Shown: positions 50,569-59,113 of the stretch, piece after piece
How positions within the stretch are numbered: position 1 is the first letter of the stretch
Layout: each line of letters opens with the position of its first letter
NCBI GenBank assembly: GCA_050293885.1
Contig: JBNKNO010000004.1
Location: 1 to 64,000, forward strand
Direction: 5' to 3'
DNA: 64,000 nucleotides
DNA from: Nitrogeniibacter sp050293885
Lineage (GTDB): Bacteria; Pseudomonadota; Gammaproteobacteria; Burkholderiales; Rhodocyclaceae
Notes under the pieces: model-generated
Seen by the model: the letters and a program-made list of their open reading frames with translations, nothing else
What the model was told of the DNA's origin: nothing
Database searches by the model: none
Program-made: the position numbers and the translations under genes

Positions 50569-52245
50569 GGCGCGATACCCGATCCGGAGACCACCCCAGT
50601 GCCGACCATTGACATAGACCGGAGATGAGACGTCGTGCATGATTTCGCCGGTATCGCGGCGGTAGGTCTGAATCAGGAATGCAAGCTCGTGCGCGCCGCA
50701 CTGCTTGCCGACCGGATCGTCAAAAATCCGCTTCGATCGGTTGCCGACGAAATCCTTCTCGTAGTCGCCGGTCAGCGGCTGGCTAAACGCGTTGTTGTGA
50801 GTCGGCACATAGCCGCGCGTATCGCAGCCGATGGCATACACCACATCTTTGCTGTCACCGAGAATGGCTTCCTGAATCGCCGGGAAGATCTCATCGGTCA
50901 GCTTGTCGAAGCGGGTCGTGTATTTCTGCGGTTTGGTATTGGGGATCGGCTCGTAGTGCATGTCGAACAGTGCAGACTGGTCGATGCGCCCGGAAGCAAT
51001 GGCGTTCTCCAATGCTTCGCCCAGGCGCTTGGCCCCGGCAACCGCGAGGTCGGGGACCTGCTCGTGCGTTCTCATCGCAGCCTCGCCCGCCGAGCCGAGT
51101 CGGAACACGTTGCTGATCTCGTGCAGGTTTGCCGCCAGGCTCTCGAGACGACGGGCTTCCGCCTGCGTGCTCGAAGCGCCTTCGGTATTGCGCTCGACCA
51201 TGCTGATGATCTCGCGCACGTTGGCGACAACGCCGTCCGCTTCACGGCTTTGCTGGTTGATCGAGGTGGCGATGGCGTCAATCTTCTCCATCGTCTCGGT
51301 CGCGCCCACATTGATCTTGTCCAGCGCCTCGGCAGCCTGACGTGCCAGATCGGCACCGGATTGCGCCTGATCGCTACCGGCTCGGATCGAGCCGATGGCG
51401 CTGCGGGTTTCTTCCTGGATCGCTTCGATCATGGTGCTGATTTCGGTCGTCGCCGTCGAGGTCCGCTCGGCCAGCTTGCGCACCTCGTCAGCCACCACCG
51501 CGAATCCGCGGCCCTGCTCACCGGCACGCGCCGCCTCGATGGCGGCATTCAGTGCCAGCAGATTGGTCTGGTCGGCAATTTCGCGGATGACTTTGACGAT
51601 GCCGCTGATCGCTTCGGAACGTTCGCCCAGCGCACCGATAACCTGCGCCGATTGTTCGACCGATCGCGCAATGCGCTCGATTTCTTCCGATGCACGAGTC
51701 ACGATCTGGCCGCCTTCCATCGACAACTCACGTGCCTGCTGCGCGTTTTGCGCCGTCTGACTCGCGTGGTCGGCCACGGCATTGACACCCGCGGTCATCT
51801 CTTCGATGGCGCGTGCCATGCTCTCGGACGCAGCACGCTGGGTCTGGGAGCCTTCCGCCACCATGTCGGCCTGGGAGGACATCTGGTCCGCCGACTCGGC
51901 CACACGGTTGGCATCGAAGATCACCTTGCCGATGATGCCCTGAAAGCTGCCCACCAGATCGTTGAAACGGTCGCCGCACAAACCCACCGGCCCGCTCCCG
52001 AGCTCGACACGGTGCGAGAGGTCACCCTGTTTGTACATGCGTACGAAGGCTTCACTGAGTAATGCAAGCGGAGCCGAAATACGCGCCTTGAAAAGAAACG
52101 CCAGCACGCCCGAAATAATCGCGCCCACCACAACGTGTCCAATCACGAGCGTGACCGAAATACTGGCGCCACCGATGGCAGCGACGGCCACGCCTGAGGC
52201 GGCAATCGCGGCACAGATCAGTGCCCACACCAGAACCATACCCAT
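50566..52245 (-). CDS. methyl-accepting chemotaxis protein with C-terminal Cache-like sensory domain
   Basis: A 559-residue receptor. Two N-terminal helices (VWALICAAIAASGVAVAAIG; VTLVIGHVVVGAIISGVLAF) with almost no periplasmic loop, a HAMP-like linker, then the signalling hairpin with IREIADQTNLLALNAAIEAA and RGFAVVADEVRKLAERT. The sensory part is at the C-terminus (about 390-559): IGCDTRGYVPTHNNAFSQP and SSPVYVNGRHWGGLRIGYRA look like a Cache domain, here cytoplasmic. ATG 52245 has the SD GGAGG; a GTG at 52260 is the alternative. It has its own sigma-28-like promoter (52317-52343) and precedes the cheV pair. Confidence 0.88.
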   Translation of the reverse strand: MGMVLVWALICAAIAASGVAVAAIGGASISVTLVIGHVVVGAIISGVLAFLFKARISAPLALLSEAFVRMYKQGDLSHRVELGSGPVGLCGDRFNDLVGSFQGIIGKVIFDANRVAESADQMSSQADMVAEGSQTQRAASESMARAIEEMTAGVNAVADHASQTAQNAQQARELSMEGGQIVTRASEEIERIARSVEQSAQVIGALGERSEAISGIVKVIREIADQTNLLALNAAIEAARAGEQGRGFAVVADEVRKLAERTSTATTEISTMIEAIQEETRSAIGSIRAGSDQAQSGADLARQAAEALDKINVGATETMEKIDAIATSINQQSREADGVVANVREIISMVERNTEGASSTQAEARRLESLAANLHEISNVFRLGSAGEAAMRTHEQVPDLAVAGAKRLGEALENAIASGRIDQSALFDMHYEPIPNTKPQKYTTRFDKLTDEIFPAIQEAILGDSKDVVYAIGCDTRGYVPTHNNAFSQPLTGDYEKDFVGNRSKRIFDDPVGKQCGAHELAFLIQTYRRDTGEIMHDVSSPVYVNGRHWGGLRIGYRA

Positions 52246-52316
52246 ATTCGAATCCTCCACCGGTTCAGCTAGAAAGGCGTCGATCTCTTTGGATGCTCCT
52301 CACGCCGTTATGCGGA

Positions 52317-52343
52317 ATTACGGTCAGGTGACAGGTTTCTTTA
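52317..52343 (-). promoter_or_regulatory. sigma-28 (FliA)-like promoter upstream of the MCP gene
   Basis: On the minus strand TAAA (complement of 52340-52343), a 15-bp spacer and ACCGTAAT resemble the flagellar sigma consensus and share CCGTAATT with the site at 50541. It is about 70 bp upstream of the MCP start. Confidence 0.5.
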
Positions 52344-52395
52344 GGGCTGAAGTCGGCCAGATGCAAAAGAACACACGGGCCGTAGGCGATTCGGG

Positions 52396-52439
52396 AAAAA
52401 AACAAGGCCGCCCGCCCGGTAGCGGGGCGGACGGCCTTG
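52396..52439 (-). terminator. rho-independent terminator after the STAS gene
   Basis: The stem CAAGGCCG/CGGCCTTG with further GC pairing inside, and a seven-base A-run on the plus strand (T-run for minus transcripts), marks the end of the cheR-cheD-cheB-STAS transcript, upstream of the next MCP promoter. Confidence 0.85.
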
Positions 52440-52481
52440 CATCGTCGTTTTTGCCGAGCCCAAGCCTGGGCCCGGAGCACA

Positions 52482-52781
52482 TCAACTGATGGCGAACAGT
52501 TTGCCGAAATTTGCAATATCGAGCACCTGACGCACGCTGCCGCGCGCATTGACCAGGCGCACCTCGCGGTTGCTCGATTTGGCCTTGTCGCGCAGCATCA
52601 GCAACATGCCCAGCGCCGAACTGTCGAGATAGGCGACGTCACCCAGATCGACGTCCACGCGACCCTGCTGCTGCAGCGCCCGCTCGACACCATCGCGAAA
52701 CTCCCGATGCGCGTTGAAATCGAATCGACCACCGAGCTTGAGCACGGCACATCCATCACCCTTGTTTACGGTCACGTCCAT
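52482..52781 (-). CDS. STAS domain protein (anti-anti-sigma factor type)
   Basis: A 99-residue STAS domain, MDVTVNKGDGCAVLKLGGRF, with the phosphorylatable-Ser motif YLDSSALGMLLMLRDKA and LVNARGSVRQVLDIANFGKL. Such proteins act as phospho-switches with a Ser kinase/phosphatase; no partner kinase is seen here. It is the last gene of the cheB-containing operon (38 bp after cheB). Confidence 0.85.
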   Translation of the reverse strand: MDVTVNKGDGCAVLKLGGRFDFNAHREFRDGVERALQQQGRVDVDLGDVAYLDSSALGMLLMLRDKAKSSNREVRLVNARGSVRQVLDIANFGKLFAIS

Positions 52782-52819
52782 TGGTTCCCACCTCCTTAAC
52801 TACCGATTATTCCTCGACT

Positions 52820-53887
52820 TCACATGAGTGAAGTCCGCGCGCCCGCGCTACCCCGTGCCAATTGGCCGAGAACGCATCGAGCGATGTCTTCAAGCGGCGC
52901 CACATCGACAGCCGCACCAAGCAGTGCCGCCTCGCGTGGCATCCCGTACACCACACACGAAGCCTCGTCCTGGGCAATCGTCCACGACCCGGCTTGCCGC
53001 ATGGCGAGCAATCCTTTTGCACCGTCCTTGCCCATGCCGGTGAGCAACACGCCCACGGCGGCACGCCCGACCTGCTGCGCGGCGCTCTCGAACAGCACGT
53101 CGACCGACGGCCGATGCCGGTTGACCGGTTCCGCCTTGGTGAGCTCGCAACGATATCTTGCGCCTTGTTTGCCCAGCATCAGGTGCGAATGCCCGGGGGC
53201 CAGATAGGCGCAGCCCGGTTCGATGATTTCACCATGCTCGGCCTCCTTGACGCGCACGGCGCACAGACTGTCGAGCCGCTGCGCAAAGGAGCGGGTAAAC
53301 ATCTCCGGCATGTGTTGCACGATCAATATTGGCGGGCTCTGCGCCGGAAAGCGCGCCAGCACTTCGCGAATCGCTTCCGTCCCGCCGGTCGAAGCGCCGA
53401 TACACACGAAGCGCTCACTCACCGCTTGCGCGGGCAAGGGCGGCAGTACAGGACGGCTGGTCGGCTGCACATCTCGAAAGCGCGCCACTCGCGCCTTGTA
53501 GGCCGTACGAATCTTGTCGCATATTTCGTCCGCCGAGGCCGCCAACGCGACCGAATCATTGGCACGCGGCTTGGCCACCACTTCGACGGCACCGAGCTCC
53601 AGCGCCTTGATGGTCGACTCCGAACCGGCCGCGGTCAGACTGGAAATCATCACCACCGGCATGGGGCGCAGACGCATGACCTTCTCGAGAAACTCCAGCC
53701 CCCCCATGCGCGGCATCTCGATATCGAGTGTCAGCACATCGGGCAGCGTCGACTTGATCAGTTCTCGCGCCACCAGCGGGTCGGGCGCACACCCGACCAC
53801 GGTCATGTCCGGCTGGTCGCCGATGACCTTCTGAAGCAGCGCCCGAATCAGGGCCGAATCGTCGCAGATGAGAACCTTGATCGTCAT
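52820..53887 (-). CDS. cheB: protein-glutamate methylesterase/deamidase CheB
   Basis: A 355-residue two-domain enzyme. REC: KVLICDDSALIRALLQKVIG, LTLDIEMPRMGGLEFLEKVM (phospho-Asp). Methylesterase: Ser in FVCIGASTGGTEAIREVLAR, His in LIVQHMPEMFTRSF, Asp in LLTGMGKDGAKGLLAM. It removes methyl groups from receptors for adaptation. ATG 53887; cheD stops 10 bp upstream, so cheR-cheD-cheB are co-transcribed. Confidence 0.94.
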   Translation of the reverse strand: MTIKVLICDDSALIRALLQKVIGDQPDMTVVGCAPDPLVARELIKSTLPDVLTLDIEMPRMGGLEFLEKVMRLRPMPVVMISSLTAAGSESTIKALELGAVEVVAKPRANDSVALAASADEICDKIRTAYKARVARFRDVQPTSRPVLPPLPAQAVSERFVCIGASTGGTEAIREVLARFPAQSPPILIVQHMPEMFTRSFAQRLDSLCAVRVKEAEHGEIIEPGCAYLAPGHSHLMLGKQGARYRCELTKAEPVNRHRPSVDVLFESAAQQVGRAAVGVLLTGMGKDGAKGLLAMRQAGSWTIAQDEASCVVYGMPREAALLGAAVDVAPLEDIARCVLGQLARGSAGARTSLM

Positions 53888-53897
53888 CGTTCCGCAC

Positions 53898-54527
53898 TCA
53901 TCCAAACAGCTCCACATCACCCGAAATCGGCTCGCCACTGAGCCGTTCGGCGTATTCGCGCTCACGCTCGATCACGGTGTCGTTGCGCATGCGCATCATT
54001 TTCTTGAGCATCACCCGACCCGAGGCCGGGAAGTAATACACCTTGCGCGGATACACGTCGAGCAGATCTTCGGCCGCCACCGGAATGCGCTCATTGGCGA
54101 GATAGTCGCGCACAAAACTCACATTGCGCGTTCCCACCTCGCTGCCCGCGAGGGAAGCGAGCACGCGCCCGCCGCCGAATATCTTCGCTTCCAGATCCTC
54201 GCGCCGGGCGCCGAGCTTGAGCAAGTGGTTGATGAGCACTTCCATTGCGTAGGCACCGTAGCGCGCCGACGGCGAATAGGTTTCGTCGTCTCGCCCGCTC
54301 GGCAGCATGAAGTGATTCATCCCCCCCAGGCCCTTGGTCCGGTCCCGGATGCAGGCCGACACGCACGACCCCAACACCGTCACAAGCACCATGTCGGAGG
54401 TGGTCACAAAGTACTCGCCGGGCAACACCTTGACGGCATCGGAGCCAAAGATACGGTCGTAGTACCGATTCGTCGCCAAGTGCTCGGTGAAAGTACGGTC
54501 TTCACTCGCCGGCATCACTACGCTCAT
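53898..54527 (-). CDS. cheD: chemoreceptor glutamine deamidase CheD
   Basis: A 209-residue deamidase. VLPGEYFVTTSDMVLVTVLG and SCVSACIRDRTKGLGGMNHF carry the Cys nucleophile and His of the CheD active site (Thr later). It converts receptor Gln to Glu. The C-terminus ends ISGDVELFG, very similar to the end of the MCP-like protein at 61799-63010. It overlaps cheR by 26 bp. Confidence 0.93.
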   Translation of the reverse strand: MSVVMPASEDRTFTEHLATNRYYDRIFGSDAVKVLPGEYFVTTSDMVLVTVLGSCVSACIRDRTKGLGGMNHFMLPSGRDDETYSPSARYGAYAMEVLINHLLKLGARREDLEAKIFGGGRVLASLAGSEVGTRNVSFVRDYLANERIPVAAEDLLDVYPRKVYYFPASGRVMLKKMMRMRNDTVIEREREYAERLSGEPISGDVELFG

Positions 54528-55440
54528 ATACCGTCCGACCGCGAGAGCGGAACAACTCCGCGCAATGCAGGAAGCTTTCCGAATGGCCCGCGAACATCAG
54601 GCCATCGCGCCGCAGCAAGGGCACAAAGCGCTGCAGTATCTTGCGCTGCGTTTCCTTGTCGAAATAGATCATCACGTTTCGGCAGAAGATGAAGTCCACC
54701 GGCCCTTCGACCGGGTAGCTCGCATCGAGCAGATTGATCCGCCGGAATTGAATCATCTGCTGCAGTTCCGGGCGTATGCGCGCAAACCCCTCCTGGGTGC
54801 CCTTGCCCCGCAGGAAGAAGCGCTGTTTGCGCTCATGCGACAGGCGATCGATACGGTCGGTCTTGAACACACCGTCCTGTGCCTGCTTGAGCACGTTGGT
54901 ATCGATATCGCTGGCGAGAATCTGCACCGGCGGGTTCAGCGTGTCGAAGGCCTCGCAGGCCGCAATGGCAATCGAATAGGGTTCCTCGCCGGTCGAGGCC
55001 GCCGCGCACCAGATCTTGATCGGCCGCTGCTCGGACATCTGGCGCAGTCGTGCGGCGAAGATGTCGAAATGGTGCTCTTCGCGGAAGAAGGACGTGAGGT
55101 TCGTCGTCAGCGAATTGGTGAATGTCTCCCACTCCGTTTCGTCGCGCTCCAGCCGCGCGAGATAGTCGGAAAAGGTCTTGTCTCCGCACACGCGCAGGCG
55201 CCGCGCCAGCCGGCTATAGACCATGTCCTGCTTCAGTTCAGAGAGCGAAATGCCGGCATGATCGTAGATCAGCTTGCGAATCTTCTGGAAGTCCGCCGTC
55301 GTGAAGTGGAACTCGCGCCCAGCCGCATTGGCGGCAGACTCGGACGCGTTGCGCGATTTGAGGCTGGTTAGTGCCTCTGACATGGCACGCCGCGCTTCAC
55401 CAGCGTCGGGGTGCTTGGGCGGACGCACGCGATTTTCCAC
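54502..55440 (-). CDS. cheR: chemotaxis protein methyltransferase CheR
   Basis: A 312-residue SAM-dependent enzyme methylating receptor glutamates. FHFTTADFQKIRKLIYDHAG and LTTNLTSFFREEHHFDIFAA mark the N-terminal domain; CAAASTGEEPYSIAIAACEA is the SAM site, LASDIDTNVLKQAQ and FDFIFCRNVMIYFDKE-type residues follow. Start GTG 55440 has the strong SD GGAGGAG inside the end of the MCP gene; an ATG at 55383 is the alternative. It follows the receptor that carries a WEEF tether. Confidence 0.93.
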   Translation of the reverse strand: MENRVRPPKHPDAGEARRAMSEALTSLKSRNASESAANAAGREFHFTTADFQKIRKLIYDHAGISLSELKQDMVYSRLARRLRVCGDKTFSDYLARLERDETEWETFTNSLTTNLTSFFREEHHFDIFAARLRQMSEQRPIKIWCAAASTGEEPYSIAIAACEAFDTLNPPVQILASDIDTNVLKQAQDGVFKTDRIDRLSHERKQRFFLRGKGTQEGFARIRPELQQMIQFRRINLLDASYPVEGPVDFIFCRNVMIYFDKETQRKILQRFVPLLRRDGLMFAGHSESFLHCAELFRSRGRTVYERSDAGE

Positions 55441-55442
55441 GG

Positions 55443-58301
55443 TCAGAACTCCTCCCACTCGTCATCGGCATCCATTCCGCTCGCCCGTTTGACCTTGGGC
55501 AGCGGTGCCGACTGGTCGTGCTTCGGGCGAGCCGCCTGGCGAACCGGGAAATTCGACACCTTGGCGCTGGCCGCCTCACGCGGCGCACTTTCCGTCGACG
55601 AGGCGGCCAGTTCGGCTTCTTCGGCTTCGGACAGGCGGAAGATGGCAACCGCCTGAACCAGCGACTGCGCCTGATCTTCGAGACTCTCCGCTGCTGCGGC
55701 CGCCTGTTCGACGAGTGCCGCGTTCTGCTGCGTCACTTCGTCCATCTGCGACACCGCGTGGGTAACCTGTCCGATACCCTCGCTCTGCTCCTGAGAGGCA
55801 TCCGAGATATCGGTGACCAGCGCGGTCAGGCGTTTGAAGTTTTCGACCACCTCTTGCATGGTCTGACCGGCGTCGTCCACCAGGGTCACGCCGCTCTCGA
55901 CCTTGTCGGAAGAATCCGCGATCAGCGTCTTGATCTCCTTGGCGGCCTGGGCGCTACGCTGCGCCAGCCCCCGCACTTCGGAGGCCACCACCGCGAAGCC
56001 ACGCCCCTGCTCGCCGGCGCGTGCCGCTTCGACCGCGGCGTTGAGCGCGAGAATGTTGGTCTGGAAGGCGATCGAGTCGATCACCACGATGATGTCCGCA
56101 ATCTTCTTGGACGACTCGCGGATGGCGTTCATGGTGTCGACCACTTCGACCATCTTGTCGCCGCCGGCCTCGGCCACCTGGTTCGACTTCTGCGCCAGCG
56201 AGTTGGCCTCGCGGGCACTGTCGGCGTTCTGGCGCACCGTCGCGTTGAGCTCTTCCATCGAGCTGGCCGTCTCCTCGAGCGAAGAGGCCTGCTCTTCGGT
56301 GCGGCGGGACAGATCAGCGTTACCGGCGGAGATTTCACCCGAGGCGGTGTTGATCGCGTCGGTCGACTCCTTGATCCGTCCGACCACTTCACGCAACCGC
56401 TCGACCGTGGTGTTGGTGTCTTCCTTCAACTGCGCGAAGGTGCCCGCGTAGTCGGCCGTGATGGTCGAGGTCAGATCACCTCGCGCCACGCTGTTGAGCA
56501 CCGCCGCCACGTCGGTCAGACCCGACGAGATGATGCCCATCAAGCCGTTCAGGCCGTTGGAGAGTTTGAGGAAGAAGCCGCTCTTGCCTTCTTCCGGAAT
56601 ACGCTGCTCGAAGTCACCCTGACCGGCCGCTTCGACCAGGCTGGCCACTTCTTCCTCGACCGCCACTTCGGCCGTGCGATCCACCCACTCGACCGCCGTC
56701 CCCAGACGTGTGCCCTTCTCGTCCAGCACCGGCGTCACCGTCAGCGCGAAGGTACGGCCACCCATCTTGATGGTCGCACGATGGGTCTGCGTCAGCTTGG
56801 CCAGCATGGCGCGCTGGTGAGACGGATCCTTGTGGAACACGTCGATATTCGTCCCCATCAGATTCGCGGCGGAAAACTCCGGCAAATCGCGGCGAATGTC
56901 GTTCTCGGCAACCCGGAACATCTCGCCGATGGAACGGTTCATGTAGATGATGTTCAGATCACGGTCGGCGATCATCACGTTGGTGGCCACGTTGTCCAGA
57001 CCGATCTTGATCCGCAACGTCTCTTCGGCGGAGCGACGCGCCTCGCTCATGTCGAAGCCGACCTTGATCTGCATGGACTTGGCGGCGCCGAGAATCAGCC
57101 CCATTTCATCCTTGCGCGAGCCATCGATCGGCGTATCGAGCTGACCGGAGCTCATTTCGAGCAAGGCCTGATGCACGGTTTCGACCGGCTTGAGCACGAT
57201 GCGCAGCAGCATGATCACGGTAGCCGCCGCCATCAGTATGCCCACCACGCAGATCGCCAGCATGATGCCGAACAAGAGGTCACCATTCGCCATGGCCGAT
57301 TCGATGTCATTGCCGGCAGACGCGATCTGCAAATCGATCAGCTCGCTGACCTTGCCGGAAACCGGGTCAATTGCCGGATACAGCGAGTCGATGGTGTATT
57401 TCGCCAGCGCCGGGCCGTCCTGACGGCGCATCAAATCCTTGATCTGCGCAACCGAGAGATCGGCCTTGCTCATCAGGCGCTCGACCTCGGCAACCAACGC
57501 GGCCTCCTCCTCGCTATGCGATACCTTGGAGAATTTCGCCCAGGACTCGGCAATGCGCTTTTCCGCGGTCTCGATATTGCGCAGACCTTCGGCGTAGCTG
57601 AAATTGCCATTACGCGTCTGGTGCGTCGTGTCGACGATATTGACCGCGTACATGTCGACCGCCACCTTCAGGTCCTTGAGTGGCACGAGGCGCTGTTCAT
57701 ATATGTTCTGGATCGCGCCGTCCTGGCTCTCCATGCTGATCAGGCCGACCATGCTGATCAATACCATGAGCGCCACGAGCGAACCGATCAGCCCGTAAAT
57801 CTTCTTGCGGATACTCCAGCCGGCCAGCATGCCCGCGACCGAAAAACCGCTCTTGACCACGGCGCCGTCCTGAATCTTCAGGCCCTTCGCCTTGCCGTCG
57901 CGGAACATCTGGTAGGCGCGGCCCACTTCGTCAACCGTCTGACGATCGGGCTTCGAGCGTACCGACATGTAGCCCACCACCTGGCCGCGCTCGCGCACCG
58001 GCGTGGCGTTGGCTTTCACCCAATAGAAGTCACCGTTCTTGCAGCGGTTCTTCACATACCCGGTCCACGGGCGCCCCTCCTTGAGCGTGCGCCACAGATC
58101 CTCGAAAGCCTCCGGCGGCATATCCGGATGCCGCACGATGTTGTGCGACTGGCCGATCAACTCGGCTTCCGAGAAACCGCTGATTTCAACGAAATCGCGG
58201 TTGATATAGGTGATCTGACCTTTCAGATCGGTCATCGAGACGATGGAATGATCGTCTGTCAGTACCACCTCGTGGTCTGTCACGGGCATGTTGATCTTCA
58301 T
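55443..58301 (-). CDS. large PAS-containing methyl-accepting chemotaxis protein with WEEF tether
   Basis: A 952-residue receptor. An Aer-like PAS at the N-terminus (FVEISGFSEAELIGQSHNIV, RCKNGDFYWVKANATPVRE) is followed by two transmembrane helices (IYGLIGSLVALMVLISMVGL; GIMLAICVVGILMAAATVIM) framing a four-helix-bundle periplasmic domain, HAMP, a second PAS (ATNVMIADRDLNIIYMNRSI), another HAMP-like part and the signalling domain (IDSIAFQTNILALNAAVEAA). The C-terminus ends DADDEWEEF, matching the pentapeptide tether (NWETF-type) that holds CheR and CheB. It lies 2 bp before cheR. Possibly an energy or redox sensor through PAS (inference). Confidence 0.92.
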   Translation of the reverse strand: MKINMPVTDHEVVLTDDHSIVSMTDLKGQITYINRDFVEISGFSEAELIGQSHNIVRHPDMPPEAFEDLWRTLKEGRPWTGYVKNRCKNGDFYWVKANATPVRERGQVVGYMSVRSKPDRQTVDEVGRAYQMFRDGKAKGLKIQDGAVVKSGFSVAGMLAGWSIRKKIYGLIGSLVALMVLISMVGLISMESQDGAIQNIYEQRLVPLKDLKVAVDMYAVNIVDTTHQTRNGNFSYAEGLRNIETAEKRIAESWAKFSKVSHSEEEAALVAEVERLMSKADLSVAQIKDLMRRQDGPALAKYTIDSLYPAIDPVSGKVSELIDLQIASAGNDIESAMANGDLLFGIMLAICVVGILMAAATVIMLLRIVLKPVETVHQALLEMSSGQLDTPIDGSRKDEMGLILGAAKSMQIKVGFDMSEARRSAEETLRIKIGLDNVATNVMIADRDLNIIYMNRSIGEMFRVAENDIRRDLPEFSAANLMGTNIDVFHKDPSHQRAMLAKLTQTHRATIKMGGRTFALTVTPVLDEKGTRLGTAVEWVDRTAEVAVEEEVASLVEAAGQGDFEQRIPEEGKSGFFLKLSNGLNGLMGIISSGLTDVAAVLNSVARGDLTSTITADYAGTFAQLKEDTNTTVERLREVVGRIKESTDAINTASGEISAGNADLSRRTEEQASSLEETASSMEELNATVRQNADSAREANSLAQKSNQVAEAGGDKMVEVVDTMNAIRESSKKIADIIVVIDSIAFQTNILALNAAVEAARAGEQGRGFAVVASEVRGLAQRSAQAAKEIKTLIADSSDKVESGVTLVDDAGQTMQEVVENFKRLTALVTDISDASQEQSEGIGQVTHAVSQMDEVTQQNAALVEQAAAAAESLEDQAQSLVQAVAIFRLSEAEEAELAASSTESAPREAASAKVSNFPVRQAARPKHDQSAPLPKVKRASGMDADDEWEEF

Positions 58302-58441
58302 GGTGTCACTTCCTCATCGTTGAGCGCCTGACCACACTGCTGACGCCTGAGCGTGCGTGGGTCGAGCATCTTTCAATCACCGGCTTCGAATGGCGCCGAC
58401 ATGCGGCCTGCCACTGCGTCCGGATCACTCGTACAGCCGGT

Positions 58442-58969
58442 TCAGGCCGCCTCGTCCATCAGCGCCATCTCTTCGGACAGCATGAGTCTTTCAATCTCGA
58501 CCACGATCAACATTCGTGTATCGAGCGTTCCCAGACCGAGAATGAAATCCGCCCCGACCTGACTGGAAAAATTCGGTGCCGGGCGAATGGTTTCGTTGTT
58601 GAGCGCAATGACATCGGAAACACTGTCAACAACGATCCCGACCACCCGCTCACCCAGATTGAGAATGATCACCACCGTGAATGGCGTGTATTCGACGACG
58701 CCGACACCGAACTTGATGCGCAGGTCGACAATCGGAACGATGGTGCCGCGCAGGTTGATCACGCCCTTGATGAATTTGGGCGCGTTGGCAATCGCCGTCA
58801 CCGCGTCGTATCCACGAATCTCCTGAACCTTCAAAATATCGATGGCATATTCCTCGTCACCCAATTTGAATGTCAGAAATTCCTGGACAACACCGCTGTC
58901 CTCATCTTCCGGTGTTCCCTGAGCCGCGCCCTGAACCGAGTCCTGAACCGCGTCGTTAGTGGCTTGCAT
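58442..58969 (-). CDS. cheW: chemotaxis coupling protein CheW
   Basis: A 175-residue adaptor linking CheA to receptors: FLTFKLGDEEYAIDILKVQE, KFIKGVINLRGTIVPIVDLR, VVIILNLGERVVGIVVDSVS and DFILGLGTLDTRMLIVVEIE. About 25 acidic residues precede the fold. Two ATGs at 58972 and 58969; the SD GGAGAGG is better spaced for 58969. It lies 140 bp upstream of the large MCP start. A terminator-like hairpin separates it from cheA. Confidence 0.93.
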   Translation of the reverse strand: MQATNDAVQDSVQGAAQGTPEDEDSGVVQEFLTFKLGDEEYAIDILKVQEIRGYDAVTAIANAPKFIKGVINLRGTIVPIVDLRIKFGVGVVEYTPFTVVIILNLGERVVGIVVDSVSDVIALNNETIRPAPNFSSQVGADFILGLGTLDTRMLIVVEIERLMLSEEMALMDEAA

Positions 58970-59054
58970 CATCCCTCTCCGAGAAACTTCTCTTACCCTT
59001 CAACGGCAGTGCTTTCGGCGCCTGAAGGGTGCGAATCGGTGAAAATTCAAAAAA

Positions 59055-59075
59055 AACGGCCCGATCAGGGCCGTT
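59055..59075 (-). terminator. terminator-like hairpin between cheA and cheW
   Basis: The stem AACGGCCC/GGGCCGTT has a GATCA loop, and a run of As on the plus strand gives a T-run on the minus strand. It could stop or attenuate read-through from cheA into cheW. Confidence 0.7.
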
Positions 59076-59113
59076 GAACTTGCAAGCAAGGAGACAACCG
59101 TAAGAAACGTAAA

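Noticed and set aside
55371..58331. 986-codon open frame on the plus strand opposite the large MCP
   Set aside because: His/Arg/Gly/Leu-rich shadow translation without domains; the minus-strand frame is an unmistakable MCP with matching neighbours.
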